The notes beneath the pieces were generated by a model that saw only the letters and a program-made list of their open reading frames with translations, made no database searches and was not told the DNA's origin. From Microcoleus sp. bin38.metabat.b11b12b14.051 (GTDB lineage Bacteria; Cyanobacteriota; Cyanobacteriia; Cyanobacteriales; Microcoleaceae), in contig NZ_JAAFKD010000005.1 in NCBI RefSeq assembly GCF_013299165.1, positions 186,001 to 250,000 of the forward strand: a DNA stretch of 64,000 nt. The letters are read 5' to 3'. This document shows positions 10,007 to 17,632 of the stretch, one piece after another; the first letter of the stretch is position 1, and each line of letters opens with the position of its first letter. The position numbers were made by a program, and so were the translations under genes.

Positions 10007-10077
10007 AATCATAGGACTTATCCAGAAACTCGGTTGCTTTGATTTAGCGTGTAAGTTTGGTTGATTAGACTTTGCTG

Positions 10078-10560
10078 CTAACCTAAAGATTTTACATAAA
10101 CGCGATCGCACCTTGGCGTTTCCACACCCGTTGTCGGTAGATATCCGCTAGTTTCGTACATTTGAACAGCTTCCTTCAGAATGCTAGCAGTTTCGATCCA
10201 GATTTCATCAAAGCCGCGAGCGATAATTTTAGTTTCCAATTCTCGCAGTAAAAATTTACCCAAACCTTTGCCCCTGATTGCGGGTAAAATATACATTTTG
10301 CGAATTTCCACAGCATTATTTCCGCGCTCAATCGGATAGTAACCCGCCGTACCCACTATTTTTCCTTGGCGTTCAACTACCCAAAATTCCCCACCCTTGG
10401 TATGATAAAACAGTTCCACATCATAGACATCTCGATCGGCTCCGTAAGGTTCGCATTGCAAGCCGTACTCTGCTAAAATATCCCGAATTAAATGGAACGC
10501 ATCAGCCCGATCGCGCGTTTCCCAAGAACGAATTAAAAAATCGAGATGTTGGGTTTTCAT
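10078..10560 (-). CDS. GNAT family N-acetyltransferase
   Basis: Transfers an acetyl group from acetyl-CoA to an unknown amine or protein substrate. The 160-residue product has the GNAT fold. A beta4 strand region around FWVVERQGKIVGTAGYY is followed by motif A, VEIRKMYILPAIRGKGLGK, with the Arg/Gln-x-x-Gly-x-Gly/Ala acetyl-CoA loop as RGKGLG. Motif B ends in EAVQMYETSGY with the usual Tyr. The start is ATGAAAACCCAAC. The substrate cannot be inferred; it stands alone between repeat-containing gaps. Confidence 0.9.
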   Translation of the reverse strand: MKTQHLDFLIRSWETRDRADAFHLIRDILAEYGLQCEPYGADRDVYDVELFYHTKGGEFWVVERQGKIVGTAGYYPIERGNNAVEIRKMYILPAIRGKGLGKFLLRELETKIIARGFDEIWIETASILKEAVQMYETSGYLPTTGVETPRCDRVYVKSLG

Positions 10561-10786
10561 TAGTTGTTACAACTTATATTTATTTGGGTATTTTGGTAAC
10601 AGTAAATTTAGCAGAAACAATTGGTTGACAGCGAATCCCTGTAAGCGAGAAATTAAAATCAGACTATTGATTGCTCTAATTCTCTTGCTTCCAAGTAGAG
10701 GTCGCTCTCCGAAACCAACTGCTTTCGGAGTCAACTGTCAACTGAATGATGTTTCCTGTTTGAGAGTCGGGAAATGCACCGAAATT

Positions 10787-11364
10787 TTAGCTGTGAATTC
10801 TCGGTTGGGGATAAAGAGTTGCCAGCAACTCGCTTTCTACCAATGATAATTGCTCGAGTCGCTCAATCACAAGAGGGCGATCGAAATAAGTTGTAGCCAA
10901 AATCCAATAAACCCCGTAATGGCGCGCTTCCGCAGCCATCAAACTGCGATAAAACTTAGCTAGTTCCGCGTCTGGACAATACTCGCCCAACAGCCCCAGC
11001 CGTTCGTGACTCCGCGCTTCAATCAAACCAGAAACCAACAAACAATCCAAAAGTCTCTCCGGTTCCTGCTTGCGAATCTGGACAAACCGGCACCGTAGGG
11101 AGGCGCCACCAAAGAGCCCAACGCGATCCCGCGCTGTTCCAACCGCTGGTTGACTTGCTCGAAATGCTCTAATTCTTCGCGGGCGATGGCGGTTAGCATC
11201 CTCACCAATTTTTCCCGCGCTGGGTAGCGAAACATTAAATTTAACGCTACTCCCGCCGCTTTCCGCTCGCAGTGAGAGTGATCTAATAAGATTGTATCTA
11301 AATGGGCGATCGCCTGTTCGATCCAAGCATCCGAAGTCGGCTGTTTCAAAAACTTAATAGTCAT
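10787..11364 (-). pseudogene. miaE: tRNA-(ms2io6A37) hydroxylase MiaE, single frameshift
   Basis: MiaE is a diiron monooxygenase that hydroxylates the isopentenyl side chain of ms2i6A37 in tRNA. The N-terminal half (11364 to about 11085) reads in one frame and carries HCERKAAG and the ExxH pair in REELEHFEQV. The C-terminal half (about 11085 to 10787) continues in another frame with GLIEARSHERLG and AEARHYGVYW. Together they give all iron ligands and about 192 residues, a full-length MiaE. The break falls after PPYGAGL, where one base appears missing before QIRKQEPERLL. It is either a genuine recent 1-bp deletion or a sequencing error. Repeats of GTTGTCA begin two bases upstream of the start codon. 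Confidence 0.85.
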
Positions 11365-11365
11365 T

Positions 11366-11407
11366 AGTCAGTTGTCAGTTGTCAGTTGTCAGTTGTCAGT
11401 TGTCATT
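11366..11407. repeat. GTTGTCA heptamer array (STRR)
   Basis: About five tandem copies of a 7-bp unit lie immediately upstream of the miaE start codon. Confidence 0.8.
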
Positions 11408-11580
11408 GTAGGGTGCGTCAGGCGAAAATATTAGCAATACAATCCAATATGTAATCCTGACGCACCCCACGGTTTTAACTGTTCCCTCCGATCGAACAGC
11501 AGTCATTGTAGGGTGCGTCAGGCGAAAATATTAGCAATAGGAGCGAATCTGCAATCCTGACGCACCCTACGGTTTTAACT
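11404..11580. repeat. Two direct copies of a GTAGGGTGCGTCAGG hairpin, 100-bp period
   Basis: Each copy (11404-11480 and 11504-11580) starts CATTGTAGGGTGCGTCAGG and ends CCTGACGCACCC followed by ACGGTTTTAACT. Each forms an inverted repeat around GCGAAAATATTAGCAAT. A further ACGGTTTTAA fragment follows at about 11590-11610. The block separates miaE from the glycosyltransferase gene. No coding frame is supported. Confidence 0.75.
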
Positions 11581-11611
11581 ACTACGCTTTTAACTACGGT
11601 TTTAACCGCCA

Positions 11612-13792
11612 TCAAATCATTTTACACAGTTTTTCAAGTTCCCCATACATATCACCCGCAAACTTTTTCGGATTCCACAGCGGCGACAAATTCGCTGCTT
11701 CCTTAGACTTCACCAAATGTGATTGGATGGCGCGTCTCAATTCGCTATCTTTACCAAATCTTACACCCAAATCCACATATTCAGCCCAAGACCAAGCCGC
11801 ACCAGTATCAATCCCCAAAGCCTGCAAAAACGAGTAACCCATTCTCGACAAAAACTGCTCTCCGGTGCGAGTCACCACAGGCAAATTAAACCACAAAGCC
11901 TCTAAAGTATGAGTACCTCCATTGTAAGGATAAGAATCTAACAAAACATCTGCCAGCAAATAGACAATTCTGTGTTCTTCCTCCGTAGCAAACCTCGGCA
12001 AAAACTTAATTCGGTGGCGGCTGACTCCCTCAGCTTCGCAAGCTTGGTGATACGCCGCCTCAAACACCGCAGCATCGCCCAAAGCTTTGTGAATCAAGAT
12101 ACTGTTCGGTACTTGTTTGAGAATCGCAATTTGTGCTTTTACTAACTCAGAATTAAATTTTCTTCCGGGAGCGACGCACAGGTAAACAATCTGATCCAAA
12201 CCGATCCGATTTGACTTTCTCAACGCCACCGGATCGACTCCATACCTCTGAAATCCTGACACCGCTACAAAGGAATCCGGCATCCTAATTAGCTGCTCCT
12301 CATAATATTTTTCCCTACCTGCGGGGTGCGAGTGCCAGTCTGTCAAAAAATAATTTTTGGACGATATGTAAGGTGCATCAAATCCCAGCCAAGAAACACA
12401 AACAGGCGCAGGTTTGTGGTAGAGAATGTCTGCGTGAACTGGTACGCTGAGAGAATCTAAATCGACTAAAACATCTATTTCGTCTTGCTGAATTTGGTTG
12501 ATAATTTCGGTTGCATTGGCAAGCCCGTTCGGGTAGGTTTTTGGGAAAGTCAGTTTGCCTAAGTTGTCAAATACCTGAGTGCGATCGTCTGGAATGATTT
12601 TTTCGGAAGCGTACAAATACAAATTGGGTGCGATCTCGGACAATTCGCGAATGATGTCAGCGCTGCACCAGCCTACAGAATGGCGGCTGAAGTGATTGGA
12701 CAAAAAGCCGATTTTTAACTGAGTGGCTGGGGCTTTTGGTTGGCAAGTGTAATTAGCCGGTTGAGTAGAATTAGGTTTTATACATTGGTCGGTGTACTTT
12801 TTGGCAATTAATCTGTAAAGTTTAGAGTTGGCTGCCAAGTCATCTCGTAAATAGGGCGTGCTGAATAATAAATTTGCATAAAGCGATTTAATTTCTACCG
12901 AGCTAGTGGTCTCTAAATTGTCCTGCAAGTACGACTCTAACTGTAAAAAACGATCGGCAGCAATTTGATTCAATCCCGAGACTTGATAGGTGCTGATGAA
13001 GTAAATCGCCGTCATGATCGGATCGGTTTCGGCACACATTTGGCTGTATTTGTGTACGGCTTGCCGCGCGGCGGCTAAATCGCTAGTATCTCTGAGAATG
13101 CCGCACAAATGTTGGTGGGCCCAAATAAAATCTGGTTTGATTTCTAGGGCTTTTTGGAGGTTTGGTATGGCTTCTTTAACTTTGCCCTGGTGGCGCAAAA
13201 TTATGCCTATTTGACAGTAGGCTTCGGGTAAATCGGGTTTAAAGGCGATCGCCCGCTGCCATGCAGCCACCGCCTCATCTAACCTTCCCTGCCGCGCTAA
13301 TCGATCGCCTAAATTTATGTGAAAATCAACCTGAGCCAAATGCGGATTGAGTGCGAGAGCTTTTTGCTCGTATGCGGAGGCTGCATCCGACTCTCCTTGC
13401 TGCTTCAGCGCCCCTGCCAAATTCCAGTAAGCAGCAGCCAAAGTTGGTTTGAGTTCGATCGCCTTTTGGTAATTGACAATCGCCTCCACGAAATGCCCTT
13501 GTTTGTAGAGCATACTGCCTAAATTAGCATAAGCCTCAGCAAAATCGGGATTGAGGGCGATCGCCTCCGAATAAAACCGCATCGCTTCCTCAATTTGCCC
13601 GCTTGCTTGCTGCACGTTACCCATTGTCACGTAAGCCGCCGCCCAATCCGGTTGCAATTCCAGAGCTCGCCGACAAGCAGCGACGGCTGCTGGTAAATCG
13701 CCTTGGGAGTAATACATTTCTGCAACGACAGTCAGCGATGCAGCATCTTCTAATTCGGGTGTTTCTGATTGGTTGCTAAAATCGGAATTCAT
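11612..13792 (-). CDS. TPR protein with OGT-like (GT41) glycosyltransferase domain
   Basis: A probable protein O-GlcNAc-transferase-like enzyme. The N-terminal third holds seven TPR units of 34 residues (for example AEAYANLGSMLYKQGHFVEA). The C-terminal part has the two-lobed GT41/SPINDLY architecture: KIGFLSNHFSRHSVGW, PVCVSWLGFDAPY, a segment ending EEQLIRMPDSFVA, and LLDSYPYNGGTHTLEALWF, which corresponds to the nucleotide-sugar site. The start is set at the ATG at 13792 (MNSDFSNQ). The frame stays open to 13906 but that would overlap the divergent gene. Length is about 726 residues. The sugar donor and the acceptor proteins are unknown. The 99-bp gap to the divergent muramidase-like gene should hold both promoters. 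Confidence 0.88.
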   Translation of the reverse strand: MNSDFSNQSETPELEDAASLTVVAEMYYSQGDLPAAVAACRRALELQPDWAAAYVTMGNVQQASGQIEEAMRFYSEAIALNPDFAEAYANLGSMLYKQGHFVEAIVNYQKAIELKPTLAAAYWNLAGALKQQGESDAASAYEQKALALNPHLAQVDFHINLGDRLARQGRLDEAVAAWQRAIAFKPDLPEAYCQIGIILRHQGKVKEAIPNLQKALEIKPDFIWAHQHLCGILRDTSDLAAARQAVHKYSQMCAETDPIMTAIYFISTYQVSGLNQIAADRFLQLESYLQDNLETTSSVEIKSLYANLLFSTPYLRDDLAANSKLYRLIAKKYTDQCIKPNSTQPANYTCQPKAPATQLKIGFLSNHFSRHSVGWCSADIIRELSEIAPNLYLYASEKIIPDDRTQVFDNLGKLTFPKTYPNGLANATEIINQIQQDEIDVLVDLDSLSVPVHADILYHKPAPVCVSWLGFDAPYISSKNYFLTDWHSHPAGREKYYEEQLIRMPDSFVAVSGFQRYGVDPVALRKSNRIGLDQIVYLCVAPGRKFNSELVKAQIAILKQVPNSILIHKALGDAAVFEAAYHQACEAEGVSRHRIKFLPRFATEEEHRIVYLLADVLLDSYPYNGGTHTLEALWFNLPVVTRTGEQFLSRMGYSFLQALGIDTGAAWSWAEYVDLGVRFGKDSELRRAIQSHLVKSKEAANLSPLWNPKKFAGDMYGELEKLCKMI

Positions 13793-13891
13793 TTGGCGGC
13801 CTATCTGTGCTATCAAGTTAAAGGTTGAATCTAGATTATTTTGCAGAGTAGCAGTTTTAGCGGAACTACGGGCGATCGTCACAGAGAATTT

Positions 13892-14557
13892 ATGAGCGAC
13901 AAGCAAGCTTCAAGGCGCCAACACCACATCAAGTGGAAACCAAACCTTCTGCTGGGGATACTCTTGTTAGCCTTAGCAATCCCCTTACCGTTTGCTCAAA
14001 AGAGTTTCGCACAAAAGCAGACAGCCGACTTTCGGCAGCGAGTATTTCAAACAGCGCTTTATTTCACCTTATATTTTGAGGGTGGATTCAGCAATCACCC
14101 AGCAGATAAGGGCGGGAGAACTTATCGGGGCATCTTGCAAACAGAATACAACGCCTACCGCTACAGTCGCGGGCTGCCACCCCTCGACGTGACGCAGATG
14201 TCCGAAGCAGAGCTCCTGGAAATTTATAAATATTACTGGGATTCGAGCCTTTCGGGGACTATGCAGCCGGCTTTGGCGATCGTCATGTTTGACACTGCGG
14301 TTAATTTCGGTATTAACAACTCTATTACATTTTTGCAGCAAGCTTTAGGATTACCGCAAACCGGAATTTTTGACGCGCGCACCAGAGAAGCACTGAAGGC
14401 AGCTAACAACAAAAATACGGCGCTGCAAATGATTAACGAACGAATAATTTACCGCTACAAACGGGTGCAAGAAGATCCGAGTCAAATGGCTTTTTTCCGA
14501 GGTTGGCTGAGTCGCGATTACAGTTTGTGGGGCTACGTCAACAAGATTAGAAATTAA
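13892..14557 (+). CDS. Membrane-anchored GH108-type muramidase-like protein
   Basis: A putative peptidoglycan-cleaving lysozyme of the GH108/TtsA-like family. The ATG at 13892 (MSDKQASRR) is preferred to one 51 bases upstream. Residues about 17-42 (NLLLGILLLALAIPLPFAQK) form a signal sequence or membrane anchor ending near SFAQ. The catalytic region contains FEGGFSNHPADKGGRTYRGI, whose Glu in EGG is the family's proposed acid/base. A C-terminal peptidoglycan-binding-like segment includes QALGLPQTGIFDARTREAL and FFRGWLSR. Family members act as secretion-linked muramidases or phage endolysins; chromosomal context favours a cell-wall role. Confidence 0.85.
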   Translation: MSDKQASRRQHHIKWKPNLLLGILLLALAIPLPFAQKSFAQKQTADFRQRVFQTALYFTLYFEGGFSNHPADKGGRTYRGILQTEYNAYRYSRGLPPLDVTQMSEAELLEIYKYYWDSSLSGTMQPALAIVMFDTAVNFGINNSITFLQQALGLPQTGIFDARTREALKAANNKNTALQMINERIIYRYKRVQEDPSQMAFFRGWLSRDYSLWGYVNKIRN

Positions 14558-15561
14558 CCATTTTGTTTATACTCAGAATGCTGTAATTGTCATTGCTCAC
14601 TTGCGCGCACAGCAAGAGATATCTTGCAAAAGTCTTTTAGATCAATCAAATTTAGGAACGGGCTCTCCGGCCCGTTCCTAACTATTTTTGCAAGAGCTAT
14701 AATCTCAAAATTTGCGATCGCTGCTATAGCAATCCTAAATCATTATCCAGTCCGTTCATCAGTGTAATTCTTGTAGGGGCAACCCCCCGTGGTTGCCCTC
14801 TTTAGACGCTGGGGGTAGGCACGGGGGCGCTACCCCTACAAATATGTACAAATCATTTAGGATCGCTCCTAGTGATTAGACTTGAATTGCCTCACTCCTT
14901 TTCATCAAATTTTAGGACGCTGCTCAGAGCAACGTCCCACAATAAAAAAAACTTTTTGTGGGATGGGCATCTTGCCCGTCCCAGCTATTTTTGCAACTTA
15001 AGTCTATTATCCGTTTGTTTTTAGTGAGAATGCTGTAATAGTCTTGTTCTAGACGCACAGATATCTAGAAACCGGGTTTTTTAACCTAAATATTTGCCCA
15101 AAACCTTCAATCTCAATAAAAAACCCGGTTTCTGGACGCGGGCGGGTAAATCCTGTTGTCATTGCTCGCTTGCGGGCGCAGCAATCCCATAGCCGGCGAC
15201 ACTCCAAGCGATCGCTCCTGCCCCAATACGCTTGGGTTAGAATTGTCCGAAGAGAGGAACGAAGCAATCTCCGTGTCTATTTTCACATCGGTTTTACTCT
15301 CTTGATGGGCTGATCCCAAGCGTATTAGCTCCTGCAAATTTAATATTTATTCCCAACGACTACTTAAAATCAGTGAATTTGCACTCATTTCTCAAAGTTT
15401 TGCCAAATAAATCAAGTTCATAAAAGTCATAACTTTAGTTTCATAAAAGTCATATTTATCAAGATATATTTCAACTGTTGACAAAAACACTAAATTTCAA
15501 GTAAACCGTATATAACACACAAATAAAAATAAAAAGTCTAGCTGCACAATTAACTTAACCG
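14558..15561. other. Repeat-rich intergenic region, no supported gene
   Basis: This 1-kb gap contains several inverted repeats. AGGAACGGGCTCTCCGGCCCGTTCCT lies near 14656-14681. A hairpin spans about 14773-14841 (TTGTAGGGGCAACCCCCCGTG with CACGGGGGCGCTACCCCTACAA). A half element reads GGGATGGGCATCTTGCCCGTCCC near 14961-14983. An AGAAACCGGGTTTT hairpin lies at 15067-15133. No open frame resembles a protein. The promoter of the downstream kinase gene must lie in the AT-rich last 200 bases. Confidence 0.6.
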
Positions 15562-16707
15562 ATGAAACCTATGACCGTAGAAGAAGCAATCCTGGTTTTG
15601 GATAATCTGGTATGCGAACAAACAGAAAAACGCCTAAAGCCGTTGCAAAAGGCGATAATTCAAGGCGTTGTAGAAGGTTTGACGTACCAAGAAATTAAGG
15701 AAAACTATCCGATCGCCCGCGGCTATTCAGTGGGCTATCTGGGGCGGTATGTCGGCTACAACTTGTGGAAAGACCTTACCAAGGTACTGAAGCAAGCAGG
15801 AATTATTGAACCAGAAGAAAGAGTAGTCGGAGCAAATCTTTGGGACTGCATGATGAGAACTGTACAAAAAGATCCAAAACCCCCTGCTAAATCAGTCGAT
15901 CCGATATTGGAAAAGCTGCTGCGGATGCGTTACCGAATCCGAGAACACTTGGTGAGCACCGAGTACAGCGATACGTATTTGGCTGAAGATGAAAATTTGC
16001 CCGATCGACCTTTGTGCCTCGTCAAGCGCCTGAAAAGCCAGTCAGAGAAAACCAGCAAGCTATTCGATATCGAAACGCGAGTGTTATCTCGACTGGGCAA
16101 ACACGATCGCATACCGGAATTGTTAGCTCGTTTTGAAGAAGACGGATATTTTTATTTGGTCTATCAATTCATCGAAGGACAACCACTGTATCAAGAACTC
16201 ATCGAAGGTCAACCCTGGGAAGAAGAGCGAGTTATTGGTTTGTTGAAAGATATCTTAGAAGTGCTGGTCTTCGTTCACAAACAAAATGTAATTCACCGCG
16301 ACTTGCACCCGCAAAACTTAATCAAGCGCGCCTCCGACGGCAAGATTGTATTAATTGACTTTGGCGCAGTTAAAGAAATCAACACCTCGCAAAATAGCAA
16401 TGGTCAAACCAAATCGCGCGGCGGCACTCAGCAAGAATACATTCCTCCCGAACAAGCCATCGGTGCGCCGAAATTTTGCAGCGACATCTATGCTGTCGGA
16501 ATCATCGGGATTCAAGCCTTGACAGGAATGCGTCCGAAACAACTCAAAGTCGATAATTTGGGCAATCTTATTTGGCAAAAAAATGCAACTGTTACCCCAC
16601 AGTTTGCTAGCATTTTAGACCAGATGGTGCTCTACGCTTTCCCCCAGCGTTACCCGTCAGCAACCGAAACTTGGGAAGCACTTCAACAGTTGACAGTTGA
16701 CAGTTGA
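15562..16707 (+). CDS. Serine/threonine protein kinase with N-terminal HTH-like adaptor domain
   Basis: A eukaryotic-type protein kinase fused to an N-terminal domain (about residues 1-95, MTVEEAILVLDNLV... LTYQEIKENY) that resembles the vWA-MoxR-associated N-terminal HTH domain (vMAP_N) of cyanobacterial conflict and signalling proteins. In the kinase, CLVKRLK holds the ATP lysine, the catalytic loop is VIHRDLHPQNL, DFGAVKE is the metal motif, and GGTQQEYIPPEQA is the activation segment/APE equivalent. There are two oddities. The glycine loop (EHLVSTEYSDTYLA) lacks glycines, and the loop lysine after HRD is His. Activity may therefore be altered. The last residues (LTVDS and the stop) are encoded by a GTTGACA heptamer array. 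Confidence 0.88.
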   Translation: MKPMTVEEAILVLDNLVCEQTEKRLKPLQKAIIQGVVEGLTYQEIKENYPIARGYSVGYLGRYVGYNLWKDLTKVLKQAGIIEPEERVVGANLWDCMMRTVQKDPKPPAKSVDPILEKLLRMRYRIREHLVSTEYSDTYLAEDENLPDRPLCLVKRLKSQSEKTSKLFDIETRVLSRLGKHDRIPELLARFEEDGYFYLVYQFIEGQPLYQELIEGQPWEEERVIGLLKDILEVLVFVHKQNVIHRDLHPQNLIKRASDGKIVLIDFGAVKEINTSQNSNGQTKSRGGTQQEYIPPEQAIGAPKFCSDIYAVGIIGIQALTGMRPKQLKVDNLGNLIWQKNATVTPQFASILDQMVLYAFPQRYPSATETWEALQQLTVDS

Positions 16708-16722
16708 CAGTTGACAGTTGTT
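16688..16722. repeat. GTTGACA heptamer array overlapping a gene end
   Basis: Four copies of GTTGACA start inside the 3' end of the kinase gene and supply its TGA stop. A remnant reading AAGAGTTGACAGAAGAGCCC recurs near 16755-16855. Confidence 0.8.
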
Positions 16723-17632
16723 AGTTGGTAGGGGCGGTGCCCCTGTGCCCGCCCTCAGTTGACAGAAGAGCCCTCCGAGCGACTTGTCCCGAGCGAAGTC
16801 GAGGGAAGTCGAAGAGTTGACAGAAGAGCCCGAAGAGGGAAGTCGAAGAGTTGTCAGTCGTCCTTAATGAAAGAACGAAAGCTAAGATTATTGATGTGAG
16901 ATTTGATACCAAATCTGGCTTTTATACTGCTTCTTGATTCGGCTTTCGCGGACGAAAGTTTGTGTACGATTGGTTTCAAGGGCCGAGTCCGATCTTTTGT
17001 GAGGTTAGCACAGCCCTGGGAGTCGATCGCACAATCCTCGATCGTTATGCCTCGAAGGACTGAGTACAAACACTCTGCCCCGAAAATAAATCGGGCGATC
17101 GCGCTTTTGGTGCGATCGCCCGAACAACGAATAAGCAGGGCTTGCTGAATCAAAGCATAAGGCAGGCTAGGCAAGGGTTTCAATAATTTTTGACCGAATA
17201 ACTGCAAGTTATAGCATCAGCAAGGCCCAAAACCCTTGCACGCTGAGTGCGAACTCCCCCGGTAAATTTGGGAATTGGGCGACGCACCTACTATTTTTCA
17301 AGCTGTGCGGCCTCCCTGATTCGCTCTGTATACTTTTTCAGGGAGCCCTAAGTAACAAAAAACAATCTAAAATCCGAAAGAAAAAAGAATTTTTTGTTTT
17401 AAGTAATAATCAATCCAAATTATTGAACTCTGACGAATGCCTTATAGATCAAAGTCTGTTACTTTTAGTTGACAGTCTATCTCAAGTTAGATAAGATCGC
17501 TAGTATTATGTGCTATCTACACAGTTTTAACAATATCTTAAGCAGCTTTTGTATAGCTGGCAACAATATAAGCAGAGTGTTTATTGTTACCTTCAACACC
17601 TAGAAACCCACATAATTTGAGGGAGCGAGAAA
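16723..17632. other. Intergenic region with hairpins and element remnant
   Basis: No convincing gene. The region contains repeated GGGAAGTCGAAGAGTTG motifs near 16800-16855 and a perfect 11-bp hairpin built from HIP1 sites (17092-17102 and 17112-17122, CGGGCGATCGC). It also holds a candidate terminal-inverted-repeat element at 17137-17349. The last 230 bases are AT-rich and presumably carry the promoter of the histidine kinase. Confidence 0.55.
17137..17349. mobile_element. Candidate 213-bp non-autonomous element with imperfect terminal inverted repeats
   Basis: The left end AGGGCTTGCTGAA and the right end TTCAGGGAGCCCT are inverted copies matching at 11 of 13 positions. No clear target duplication is visible and there is no coding frame. 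It looks like a MITE or internally deleted insertion sequence; support is weaker than for the element at 913-1014. Confidence 0.4.

Noticed and set aside
10787-11326. Two separate overlapping genes in place of miaE
   Set aside because: The halves join at one point into a full-length MiaE with all iron ligands, so one frameshifted gene is the simpler reading. The N-terminal part of the 10787-11326 frame is out-of-frame nonsense.
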